Assembly: GCF_020184175.1 (NCBI RefSeq)
Contig: NW_026083216.1
Location: forward strand, 1 to 64,000
Length of the DNA: 64,000 nt
DNA from: Aphis gossypii
Taxonomy: Eukaryota; Arthropoda; Insecta; Hemiptera; Aphididae
Direction of reading: 5' to 3'
Positions within the stretch are counted from its first letter, which is position 1. Every line of letters starts with the position of its first letter. This document shows, piece by piece, positions 1-9,880 of this stretch. A program made the translations under genes and the position numbers. The notes under the pieces were generated by a model. The model searched no databases, was not told the origin of the DNA, and saw nothing but the letters and a program-made list of their open reading frames with translations.

Positions 1-420
1 GAAGTTAATCCAACTTAAAATTTATAGTTGAAAACTAGTACCTATATTTAACTATACATTTTTATTACTGCCACAATATTTTAATGTCAAAATGATTAAC
101 TTTTAAAAGTACTTTTGATAAGTAGAATCAACCCAACAATTGGTTAAATAAACAATAATAAGTAACGAGATTTTTAGTGATATGAATTAAACATAATAGT
201 TATGATATCGTATATAATTATACTGTTAAAATAACTATAAAAGTTTTAACTATTTCAGTTTAGTATCAATTTAGTTCCAAAATTTACAGCTGTCACATAT
301 GTAATTATAATTTATTGTTAAATATACTGTAATTACAATTAAATTAGGTTAGGTTAGGTTAATTATTTATTTTTTCCGTACAGTAAAAACGTGATTTAAA
401 AAAATTTTAAATAAATTTGT
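1..420. other. AT-rich intergenic DNA
   Basis: No reading frame of note on either strand. The stretch is AT-rich and contains only a short interstitial TTAGG-type repeat near its end. I see no promoter or RNA gene. Confidence 0.5.
344..358 (+). repeat. Interstitial TTAGG repeat, three units
   Basis: Three tandem TTAGG units, which is the canonical insect telomere motif. At this length it is more likely a chance or relic interstitial repeat than a telomere. A shorter TTAGGTTAG occurs again near 23,283. Confidence 0.6.
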
Positions 421-745
421 TATTGAAATGATAAACGATCCTGAAATTAAAGACTTTGGATTATCTTTTGAACGAATGTATGCAAATAGAGCAACATTAT
501 AGCCATATTGTTACAGAAAAGGACTGGGAATAAATTGCAATATACTTTTGGAATCAATGCATAAAGATAAAACTATAAAATATCATTATTTAAATGGATG
601 TAAAATTAGAAAATTGGATAAAAGTAAAATGACAATAAGACGATTTACACGTGATAAAATATTAGAAAGAATGATCAAACTGACAAAGGGTAAATCAACA
701 GCAAGAATACAGGAGATTAAAAACAGACATTTAACTAATATTTAG
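421..745 (+). pseudogene. MULE-like transposase, C-terminal remnant
   Basis: Read on the plus strand, a frame opens near 429 and runs with one in-frame stop (about 500) and a probable frameshift to the stop at 743-745. The intact tail (548-745, 65 codons) is very basic and ends in a segment of the type RFTRDKILERMIKLTKGKS followed by an ARIQEIKNRH-like helix. This resembles the C-terminus of the multi-copy MULE/SWIM-type transposase proteins common in aphid genomes; I am going on memory of that family, so the assignment is tentative. No catalytic domain or SWIM zinc finger is present in the window, so only the 3' end survives. Confidence 0.4.
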
Positions 746-2439
746 CTTAATTTTAATATTACTAAGAACGATGCAAATAGCTGAAAAATAGATAGTCAAT
801 TCTATGTAGTTAAAAACAATAATGAAGAAATATGTTGTGGAACAGTTTGTAATACGTGTAAAATATGCATTCATACATTTGAATACACTTGTTTAAATTA
901 CTTTGACGCGTACCTGGTGCTGTCACGTCGTTGGAATGATGGATAAGGAAGGTGTGATATAAAAATGGTGGAGTGTACGTATGGGTGTAGATCACAAGAC
1001 TGGATGTAGGTCCGGTTCGCGGTGTCAGCGATTCATTCGGTCCGGACGCAGTTGTCGCCCATCGGCGTCGTCCGTCGTCAACTAGCGGTTGATAAAAAAA
1101 GTAATTAAGCAATTTTCCGAGCAAATGCCGTTTGAATTCAAACAGATGTTACCCGGGACGCGTCAACTCCATAAAATAAATAAACATGCAATTAATGATA
1201 TAGAATAGAATGAAGATTTTAAACAAAAAAACGAAAATGAAATATATATAAAAAAAAAAAACTATGATTACAGTAAATAAAATCCATTTAATTGAAAATT
1301 CCGATCACCTTAAAGAAGCTACTAAAAAGATAGATGCTCTCAATACATTTATAGACGCAACATCAAACAGTCTGCACCAAATAAGGAGTTCATCGAAGTA
1401 AATAACGATCCACCTAATACAAAAATAACCACACAAAAAACATTTTTTCGATAAAACCCGAAAACGATTAGTTTAATCCTTGAGAACTTGGAAGTAATGA
1501 ACTGCGAAACATCTTTTTAAAAAAAAAATGAATTATTGCACGAAAAAGATGTGGAACATTCATATTTTAAAAAACAATAATTAAAGCTATTTTATACTTT
1601 CTAGGAATTACTTTTATACATTTTAATTGATGAAATCTTAAAACTGATTAACTGATTATTATTATTATTATTATTTAATTATTTTTCATGAATTACATTA
1701 TAATTTTAATATTTTTATTTATTTTTATTATATACTATTAAACTATTTTTATTAGCTTCAGTAAATAATACGCAGGTACAATGAAAATGTATGATTTACT
1801 TTTCAATTTTCAGTTTTTTTTAAGCATACAATTTTCCATCTTTATAAATCCATGTTATTTAATTCAAATTTATTTGTAAACATATTCATGTTATGCATGG
1901 TAGAATATTATTATGCTCATTACTCTTAAAGAATTTAAATATTAATAAATTTATATCAATCACAGAATGTTTTAAATTTTATTTTATTCTGTGTAGGTAT
2001 TAATTCTATGATATTCATAAAATGATAATAGATTTCAATTCTAAAAGTGTACTCGCGCATGCGCAGAAAAGTCAAGGTTCAGTTTTGTCACAGAATAATA
2101 TAGAAGCGACACTCAATCAGATGATCAGTCTACTGTATCCCTATAGTATGAAGTATTGGATTCTAAAAGATAAAACCGTATCCGTAATCTGACTAGATGT
2201 TGGCAATGTGTATTCCTATTTGTTACGATATTATAAAAACAGAAAAAATCCATTGACCGCCGGAACATGTCTTTATCTAGAAATTCGCCCGCGCAATTAT
2301 AATATTTAGTAGTATTGGTGAAGTGTTGGTTGACCGTCGTGTAGGTATGCCTTGTTTTGATACTGATTTTGTGTTAAATTGGCTTTACATTTTTTTATTT
2401 TAAATAAAAATTAATATTCTTCTTCTTCTTTTGGTCTAT
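746..2439. other. Intergenic, no gene seen
   Basis: AT-rich DNA with a moderately GC-rich island at about 900-1,160. A 104-codon minus-strand frame at 810-1,124 has no recognisable motif and uneven composition, and I do not call it a gene. Homopolymer and ATT runs occur around 1,660-1,740. Nothing else is supported. Confidence 0.5.
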
Positions 2440-2622
2440 CTACTCTTTAAGAGTTTTTGCCGCCATCACTACACTTCGCCACCTATCTCTATCTTGTATT
2501 ATTCCTCTACAATCTTCAACTCCAAATGCTTTTTTTACCCTTACATCATAATTAGCTCTAAATTCAACTAATTTAATTTGTTCAAAGCAGTTCAAGACAT
2601 TTAAAATAGCCTTCGATGTCAA
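2404..2622 (-). mobile_element. LINE 3'-end fragment
   Basis: The minus-strand frame 2,622-2,440 (60 codons) ends in an RDRDRWRSVVMAAKTLKE-like tail. Several insect non-LTR retrotransposons end their ORF2 this way (a DR-RW-x-AA box just before the stop). The stop is followed on the same strand by a short AAG repeat and A-rich DNA, as at a LINE 3' end. It is 5'-truncated and abuts the PIF1-like helicase remnant directly, so it probably inserted into or next to it. The clade cannot be told from so short a piece. Confidence 0.5.
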
Positions 2623-2744
2623 TTGGCAACTTCAAACTTTCAATAATTGATGAAATATCAATGGTTGGCATACAAATATTGGGATACATTGATCTAAGAT
2701 TTAGGTCCATACTGCGTATAAATGAACCGTTCGGTAAATAATTG

Positions 2745-2756
2745 TAGTAGTATTTG
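2745..2756 (+). repeat. Target-site duplication of the LINE
   Basis: TAGTAGTATTTG occurs here and again at 6,632-6,643, immediately outside the LINE. It lies in the codons for VVVFG of the helicase. Confidence 0.85.
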
Positions 2757-3115
2757 TGGGGTCAATGAAAGCCCGCCTGGCCGTGGCGACCCAGCCCGGC
2801 CGGACCTCGGCCCGGTCGCTAAGAGGCATTTACACTAACCCTCGTCTGGGGTAGGCCGACCCCGGACCGTACTAAATCCTAAGCACAATCCATTGCAACC
2901 GACGAATTAACCCGCCGTCGGCCAGAGGGTGTAGGGCTATCAGGGGCAGCCCCCCTATAACCCAAACTAATATGATATAACACCTGAAAAATAAAACCGC
3001 AGTTAAGGCGCATCCTACTGGGAGGTCGGACACCGAGACACCAACCAGCTGCCAGGAACGATGCTCATCTTGGGGGTCGTTATCAAGTGAAGGCATAAAA
3101 AATGCGCAAAAGAAT

Positions 3116-4300
3116 TTGGACCGGACTAACGGAGTTTTTGACACGGATGTACTTAGGCTACAGGATGGAGGCGACCCCGTAGACCCACCCAATAAAGGCG
3201 ACGGCAAATGTGGTGCCATGGAAACTGATGAGGCAGTTAGTAGCAACAAACGCGGCCCGGCCAGCCCAGATAATGCTAATAAGCCGGCAAAAAATAAAGC
3301 TCCCATGGTGGATTGCTCCAAGGTCTCAGCCATCAACAACCACCTAGGATTCATAGAGCACACAATTATTGTTGAGCACACAAAGAAGCTCACCGCAGCC
3401 TCGGTAGATAGGATGATCGAGCACCTAGCAGCCATCAGAGCCCTCTTTACTGAGGTCTCCATGGAGAACAGTCGACTCCAGGGCATGACTCAACTGAGCA
3501 CAAATGAGATGAAGGGGATCCTGGAGAGCTTCATCAGATCCCTCTCTGCCATATGCGACGTAATTGCGTCTTTAAAAACCGAGAATGCCGAGTTAAAGGC
3601 AAAGCTCGAAAAGGTGAACGCATTGGCTGCAAGCGACAAGTCTGACAATGCCCGACCTGCCTCTTACGCGGAGGTCGCAGTGACAGATAAGCGCGACCCC
3701 AAAATCGGCCAGTCCAAAGAAACGGGAGCTAGGAATGACTGTAAGGGTAAAAAGAGGACCATCGAAAAATGTCGAGAGGCAAAGACCGCTTCGAGGTTTA
3801 CCCTTGAAATTCCTTCCGCGGTCTCTATGGCAGCAACCAAATCAGAGCTCTGGGCTACTGTCGAGGGAAAAATTAGCAACCCTAGAGCTAAGACCACGAT
3901 AAATGGGTCTCTAATCACCATCATTCCAGATGACAATAACACGTTCGAGGTGATAAGAACGTAAAAGAGTCAGGTCCGAGACAATCGAGAGTCATCATCT
4001 ATGATGTAGACTCTGAGCTGACAGAGTGTGACGGACTCAAACACCAAAACCCCGAGCTAGGCCTCACCCAGGAAAACGTAAACAGGATAACGGTCAAGCA
4101 AAAACTGGGTCCTAGGGACAACACGACCGTCCACTGGGTGCTGGAAGTGTCGGCAAGCGCCTTGCGAAAACTTGAAGGCAAACAAGTCTTCCTTGGGCTT
4201 ACACGATGCAGAGTTAAGCTCCATCAAAGTGTGCCGCAGTGTTATAAGTGCCAGAATAACGGGCATACAGCGCTTAAGTACAACCAGGGTAAAACGGATA
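3116..4300 (+). pseudogene. LINE ORF1, Gag-like protein, frameshifted
   Basis: The first open segment (3,116-3,964, 282 codons) has an acidic N-terminus, a long heptad-rich coiled-coil region (about residues 95-170), a SYAEV motif near residue 183 and a basic stretch followed by an RRM-like fold segment (about 225-282). The frame then breaks at about 3,962 and continues in another frame to about 4,300. There a CCHC zinc knuckle of the form CYKCQNNGHTALKY appears; its last cysteine is replaced by tyrosine. Gag-like ORF1 proteins of R1/Jockey elements bind the element RNA. Start chosen at the first methionine of the open frame, though the frame is open a little upstream. The protein is not functional as read. 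Confidence 0.7.
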
Positions 4301-4344
4301 TGTCAAGTCTGAGATCGTATGGCGTCAGATGGCTCCCGTTGCTA

Positions 4345-5600
4345 TCAGGTTGAAGGTGCTAGGTGCGTCGGCAAGAACCATAAAAATAATGCAGAGTTAT
4401 TTGAGAGGCCAGACCGTTAACTATACTCTGGAAGGACAAAGCTACAGCAGATAGCTATAGCGGGGTTGCCCGCAGGGTTCACAAATCGGCCCGACATTAT
4501 GGAAGGTGGCCATGATCGGAATCTGTGAGTTACCGATGGACCCGACCGTCACGACGGTACAGTATGCAGACGATATAGTCCTTCTGGGGGGAGCAGCCAG
4601 ACCGCAAACAGCCATTGCAAGAATCAAGGCACACCTAAACAGGCTGATCACCTTGGCCGACGAGTACGGGCTGTGCTTCTCCCCTGTGAAAAGCCAGATG
4701 CTGTCGTTGAAGGGTGGGTATAAGCCAGTGTACACAGCAAGTTTCGGCACTAACCCAGATGCTCCCAAAATCACAGCCAGCAGCACGGTTAAATACCTGG
4801 GAGTCACCATGGACTCATGCCACAGCTATTGGGATCACATAAGATCGATAAAGGATAAATCAATGGACCTATACAAGAGGCTTAGAACGATGACATCCGC
4901 GAATTGGGTCATGGGTCGACTCACGGCCAAGGTCATCTACGAGGAGGTGTTCCTGCCTCTCGTCACATACGCAGCGGAAGTATGGAAGTATGGTACGAAT
5001 GATGCATGAAGAGCATAAAGGCATTATGGAGCATGCAAAGAACGCCGTTGTTAGCGATAACAAGTGCCTACAGGACGGCGTCCACCAACTGTTTCTCAGC
5101 GGTGGCAGGCGTACTTCCACTCGATCTGGAGGTCAGGAGAATAACGCTGAAGTGCAGGCTAAGAAAGGGCAAAGTAACAAGAAAAGAATATGAAAACGGT
5201 ATAGCACGGCTCATCGAAGAATGGCAGGTTGGATATGACGCTACGGACAAAGGCGAATGGACTAAATTTATGATAATGGACCTGGCCAGAAGATGCGAAA
5301 TCCCTCATGAATTGGACCACTATACCACCCAGTTCTTGACTGGGCACAGTGATTTCAATAGAAAGCTCTACAGTTTCAAGCTACAACCCAATCCCAACTG
5401 TCATGCGGTAACGAGGCGGAGACGGTAAGGCACGTACTCCTACTATGTACAAGAACGAAAAGTTCCGGGATAGACTAAAGACGGTGATGACCGAAGAAGG
5501 TGCGGCTTGGCCCCCTGATAGTGGAGCCTTTCTACAAACAACGCGAACGTATGAAGCTTTGAGAAAATTCTGTAAAGACAGCTTGAAAAACAGGACGGAT
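4345..5600 (+). pseudogene. LINE ORF2 remnant (RT C-terminal half)
   Basis: This is the second half of a non-LTR reverse transcriptase. It starts inside the RT domain with an SYLRGQ segment, two stops near 4,450, then RGCPQGSQIGPTLW, the catalytic YADDIVLL box at about 4,562, and the thumb and C-terminal region as far as FLTGHSDF. A further frameshift at about 5,402 precedes a cysteine/histidine motif (GNEAETVRHVLLLC in the shifted frame). The apurinic endonuclease domain and RT fingers are missing: the gag zinc knuckle is followed almost directly by the middle of RT, so about 2 kb has been lost. The open segments are 4,506-5,009 and 5,006-5,428. Confidence 0.75.
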
Positions 5601-6631
5601 AGATAGATCCAACTAATGGGTCAGGATACAGCATCACCAGGAAGTGAAAGGCACAGACTCGGGGTGGCCCGGGTGAGCACACATGGTGTAAGCGACACAA
5701 TCAGCGGGTCACGCTCGAGCGCGTCCTGACCCGGGCCGTGCTCGCGCGTCAAGGGACGATGAGAAGCTGGTCCCTGTGGTTGGAGCCGAGGATAGAATAC
5801 AGCTTCAGTATTCCCTGCTTGTCGTAAAAGGCGACTAAAAGGGACTGGCCAGGAGGGGCTAGCGTCTAAGACGCGGGCTCACCGAAACCTTAGGGGACTA
5901 GGGTGCTGTGAGGTTTTGACCATAACCTTGCAAAGATCGGGTAGATCACCTCGGTGATGCCTCCGGGAGGCGTGGATCAGGCTACCGAGCTTCTAACTCG
6001 GGGGTGCTGCCCGGTAAGGGTCCACTGTGAACCCGCGGTACACGGCCCAAATCTCGGTAGGATCACAGCTGAGGCTTAGCGCCGACGAAGCTCGGTCCGG
6101 GCATCTCACCATTGATGTGCTAACCGCACGGGAGCGAAAATGACACTTCGGGATGTGAGGGGGCCCCGCGGCGCCAAGCAAATTGCAACGTGCCCTCACA
6201 CGGCGATCGCAGTCGCTGGCGGATTGGTTTCGGAGTGGCGGTAGCTGAAGCCACTATGTGGTTAAAAGACCATTGCTGGGGCTAGGGGAAAGCTGCCGAG
6301 TGAGATTACTCCTTCGCGCTCACCCAGTCTACCGATGAGGCTATATGCACCGGAGGTTGCCCGTAACCAAAAACGGGAAGCTCGTGGCCCAACCTGGGCA
6401 GTGAAAGGTACGTGAATGCCCCAACCAATGGTACGTGCGGATGTTCTCCCGACTTCGGTGGGAAGGCCGTACGTGCGGGGCTTGTGGTCCATCGACGGTA
6501 CGCGGCCGATAACTCGCCGGGTTACTTCGGCGAGCATCGACCGTGAACCTCCGCGGCTCTTGACTAACGCACAGCGCTAATGGAAGGTCTGCGGTTGTAG
6601 CCGCAAGGCACAAAACCCGGGAGTCCTCGTA
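5601..6631 (+). other. LINE 3' UTR, GC-rich, structured
   Basis: About 1 kb of GC-rich DNA between the end of ORF2 and the right target-site duplication. It contains short inverted repeats, including GTCGTAAAAGGCGAC near 5,820, and repeated TGAACC-x-CCGCGG-like words near 6,025 and 6,545. No reading frame has protein-like features. It is assigned as 3' UTR because it lies inside the duplicated target site. Confidence 0.55.
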
Positions 6632-7693
6632 TAGTAGTATTTGGAGATTTCTATTAGCTGGCACCGGTATTATCCACACCGTTGTATGACAGTTTCCATG
6701 ATATATTAAGAAAATACTGAAGTGCAATTGAAATGATATCGATCAAAACAATTTGGGAAACATTCAAGTTTTATGAGCTAACTGAAATAATAACTCGAAA
6801 ATACGATAAATAATTTTCACTAATGTTAACACAACTAGCCAGAGGACAGCTGGACGAAAATGACATACAGTGTTTCCAAAGTCTTTTAACACCCCTGGAA
6901 ATAGTCTTCCAACCACGAGTAATCTACCTTTGGGGGACGAACAAAGAAGTAGACGATATGAATACACGAGTGCTCAGCAGTCAGCACATTAAATAAAGTT
7001 AGTCATGTGTCCGAGACTGTACATATATCTACCAAATGGACAGATATTGAATCTGCTAAGAAATCACCGAGGCAAAAGACTATGGGTTTACCGTTGCACA
7101 TTGTCAAAATGCCAAGCACATGATAATTGTGAATATCTCTACAAAAGATGGCATAGTATTGGAGAGCTAATGCAAAGTAACATAGGTCAAACATTAGGTC
7201 ATAAAGTAGTAAAGAGAGTTTGAATTAAATTAGATGAAAGTGAAGTTGGATCAATTACAAGACAACACTGTAAAGGAAAATTTACACCAGAAGGTGAATA
7301 ATCAGACGACTGGGGCAATTGGACACCAATCGATGTAGTAAAATTAAAATTTTAACTAGGAAATGCGGACAATGCGGTTCAATGCAAAATAACAAGAATG
7401 CAGTTGCCCATCGTTGTAGCTTTGGCACTAACAGTACACAAAAGCTAGGGCGCAACCCATGAATTTGTAGCATTCCATAAATCACAAAAAACCTGAAATG
7501 TTACATGTTATATGTTGGTTGTAGTCGTGTAACGTCTGCACAAGGCTTACGTATTGACTACTTTCCAAAAAAACTACCAAAACCATCTTTCAAGGTACAA
7601 AATGCAATGTGTAGACTCAGGTCTTCAAGTTGTGAATTGATTCCGAGGTTTTATGAATTTATACACAAACCATTGTACTGTATATTTCATTAA

Positions 7694-8398
7694 GAGGCCG
7701 TCACACTAGGAAAAAATCGACCGTAAAACATGGTTTTTTGATTCCAATAGTACTCAAGTCTCATTAGTCGTAGAAACATGATTTTTGTACCAAATTAAAC
7801 GTGAGAAGTTGTACTAAAAACTGTTGGAACAAATTTTTGAAATTTGTTTTCAAACCGATTTTATTTATATTTGAAATTTGTTAAAATTTTTAAATTTTTA
7901 AAAAATTATATAAAATCAGCAAATTGAGATATCAAAATACATCGTTTTTAATTAAGTCCCAATCCAGAGGTCGTAGAATCTGTTGTAAAACCTTTTTTCT
8001 TGGGTGATGACAATCAACTACCATGCGCACATCAAGGGAAACGATTAGGTAAACTTTTGCTAAATTATACAGCTATTAAATTTGGTAAACTATAATAACT
8101 TAATATTTAAATAATATACGGAAAATGTATTACATAATCGCATGCAAGAGTATAAATATTTATATAATACAATATTTTTATATATTTTTTAAAGTCAAAA
8201 TCCAGAGCTCGTAAAATCTGTTGAGGCACCTTTTTTCTTAGGTGCTGACAATCAACTACCATGCACATCAAGGGAAACAATTAGGTAAATTAAAAATGTT
8301 TAATAATTAAAATTAAAATTCTGATTATATAAATTTGAATGTATATGAAAACTCCAACGATTTTTGTATATATTATATCAATTTAAAAAAAAAAAAAA
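7694..8398 (+). repeat. AT-rich DNA with a duplicated 95-bp segment
   Basis: Two near-identical segments, at about 7,955-8,052 and 8,195-8,290, share the core ACAATCAACTACCATGC and the flanking GGGAAAC-ATTAGGTAAA. The first copy can be read as FFLGDDNQLPC, the second as FFLGADNQLPC before a frameshift, and both are followed by a GTAAA that looks like a splice donor. They may be duplicated exon relics of copy A just downstream. The rest of the stretch is AT-rich with no gene. Confidence 0.45.
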
Positions 8399-9846
8399 AA
8401 TTAGAAAAATAAATGATCCGGAAGATAATGCAATTAATTATTGGAATACTGAAGAAAATTTACATAACTTAACAGTGGACGAATCTATACTTAGTATCAA
8501 GAAATTAAGTATGCATTTAAAATTTATATTTTGATTGAAGATGAGTCGTAATAAATTTAATTCTTCAACAGGCAATGTGATGTTGATGAAAGTTCGGGAA
8601 GACGAATAGTGGATATGCATTACGTTTTTAGTCAAATTAAAAACAGTGTTCATAAGAGGGTCATTTGGTTGTACATTTTTAAATATGACATTTATTTCTG
8701 AGAAAAAAACGGGTTTAGATCATCATTTAAGTTTAAATGTGATGTTTGTAATGTTATGTTTATCGACTCAGAAAAGTTGAAACCTGAAGCTTATTTGCCA
8801 GTAAATTATTCCGCCGTTAATGGATCAATAGCAGCTGGAATTGGATTTACACAATTGTCCGAATTGTGTGCGATAATCGATATACCTTGTATGTCTTCAA
8901 CTACTTTTCTGAAAATTCAATAGTTTATTTGCAAAAGAATTCACGAAGTTGCAGAGGAACAAATGAAAATTGCTGGTGAAGATGAACGTCGTTTAGCAAT
9001 AAAAGCTGGTACATTAGATGTTGATGGAACCCCTATGTGCGCTGTAGTTGCGGATGGACAGTGGTCAAAGCGCAGTTACAAGACTAAATATGATGCATTA
9101 TCTGGAGTGGTAAAATATATATATATGCTATATTAGTATATTAGTTTTATAAACTGTTTTGAATGACCTTATTTATAATTCTACTTTCTAGGCACAATAA
9201 TAGGCTATAGATCGAAAAAAATTTTGTTTGTGGGAATTAGAAACCGTTATTGTATAATTTGCCAAAGGGCCAAAAATAAAAAACTATCTCCACTTGACCA
9301 TACTTGTTTTTTAAATTGGAAAAAGGGTGCAACAAGCATGGAAGCCGATGCCATTGCTGATGGATTTAAACAAAGTTTGGAAATGCATGGACTCCAATAT
9401 AACAAACTAATAGGTTAGTGTATATAATATATCAGTAACAATATTAATATATCAATATCAATAATGACCCATTCGGCACGATTCCCAACGACTGGCTTTA
9501 TCAGTAGTAATTATTATAATGACAACGACAAAATCGACAAATAATAAAGAATATATAATTTGTTTATGGGCCCCACACGACTACACGAGCTTGCTCATAA
9601 GCCATAACACACGTTATGGGACCCATTATACACACGATAATATTATAATATATTTATTATGTATAATATCTGTATTAAATAGAATAAAATATATATGACT
9701 TATAATGATACGATTTATAAAAGAAATAGGAATAATAAAATTAATGACAACTACAATACCATTACATATAGTAATTATATCAACAGTAATATTTTAATTA
9801 AAGTGTCAATTATTATAAAAATGCAAGATAAATTAAATAATATTCG

Positions 9847-9880
<34 letters not shown>

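Larger units (their letters stand above)
2757..6631 (+). mobile_element. R1/Jockey-like LINE, 3,875 bp, internally deleted
   Basis: A GC-rich block sharply bounded by a 12-bp direct repeat TAGTAGTATTTG (2,745-2,756 and 6,632-6,643). It holds a GC-rich leader (2,757-3,115), a Gag-like ORF1, a truncated ORF2 with reverse-transcriptase motifs, and a long 3' UTR. The reading frame of the host helicase is restored across the repeat, which proves the boundaries. There is no poly-A tail. The RT motifs (GCPQGSQIGPTLW, YADDIVLL) and the C-terminal domain fit the R1/Jockey group. Target-primed insertion is inferred from the duplication. Confidence 0.85.
2629..7693 (+). pseudogene. PIF1-like (Helitron-type) helicase, interrupted
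   Basis: Two blocks on the plus strand read as one PIF1-family helicase. Block 1 (2,629-2,756) has the Walker B region IIDEISMVG followed by IDLRFR and EPFG. Block 2 (6,632-7,693) resumes inside motif III (VVVFGDF), then shows FYELTEIITRKYD, a GQLDENDIQ segment, and the C-terminal motifs ALALTVHKS and VGCSRVTSAQGLRI. PIF1 helicases unwind DNA; in Helitrons they form the C-terminal part of the Rep-helicase. The gene is dead: several stops (for example after FGDFY, near 6,655, and near 6,810), frameshifts, and a 3.9-kb LINE between the blocks. No Rep domain or Walker A is visible, so it could be a Helitron relic or a free PIF1-like copy. Confidence 0.75.

Noticed and set aside
344..358. Telomere or ancient chromosome-fusion point
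   Set aside because: Only three TTAGG units; far too short to support a telomere relic.
1264..1401. A 45-codon plus-strand frame with a helical look
   Set aside because: Too short, no family resemblance, in AT-rich DNA.
2872..3486. A 204-codon minus-strand frame over the LINE ORF1
   Set aside because: Shadow of the Gag-like frame on the plus strand; mainly Leu/Ser with no domain.
5993..6727. Minus-strand frames of 68-128 codons in the LINE 3' UTR
   Set aside because: No motif, low-complexity composition, and located inside non-coding DNA of the element.
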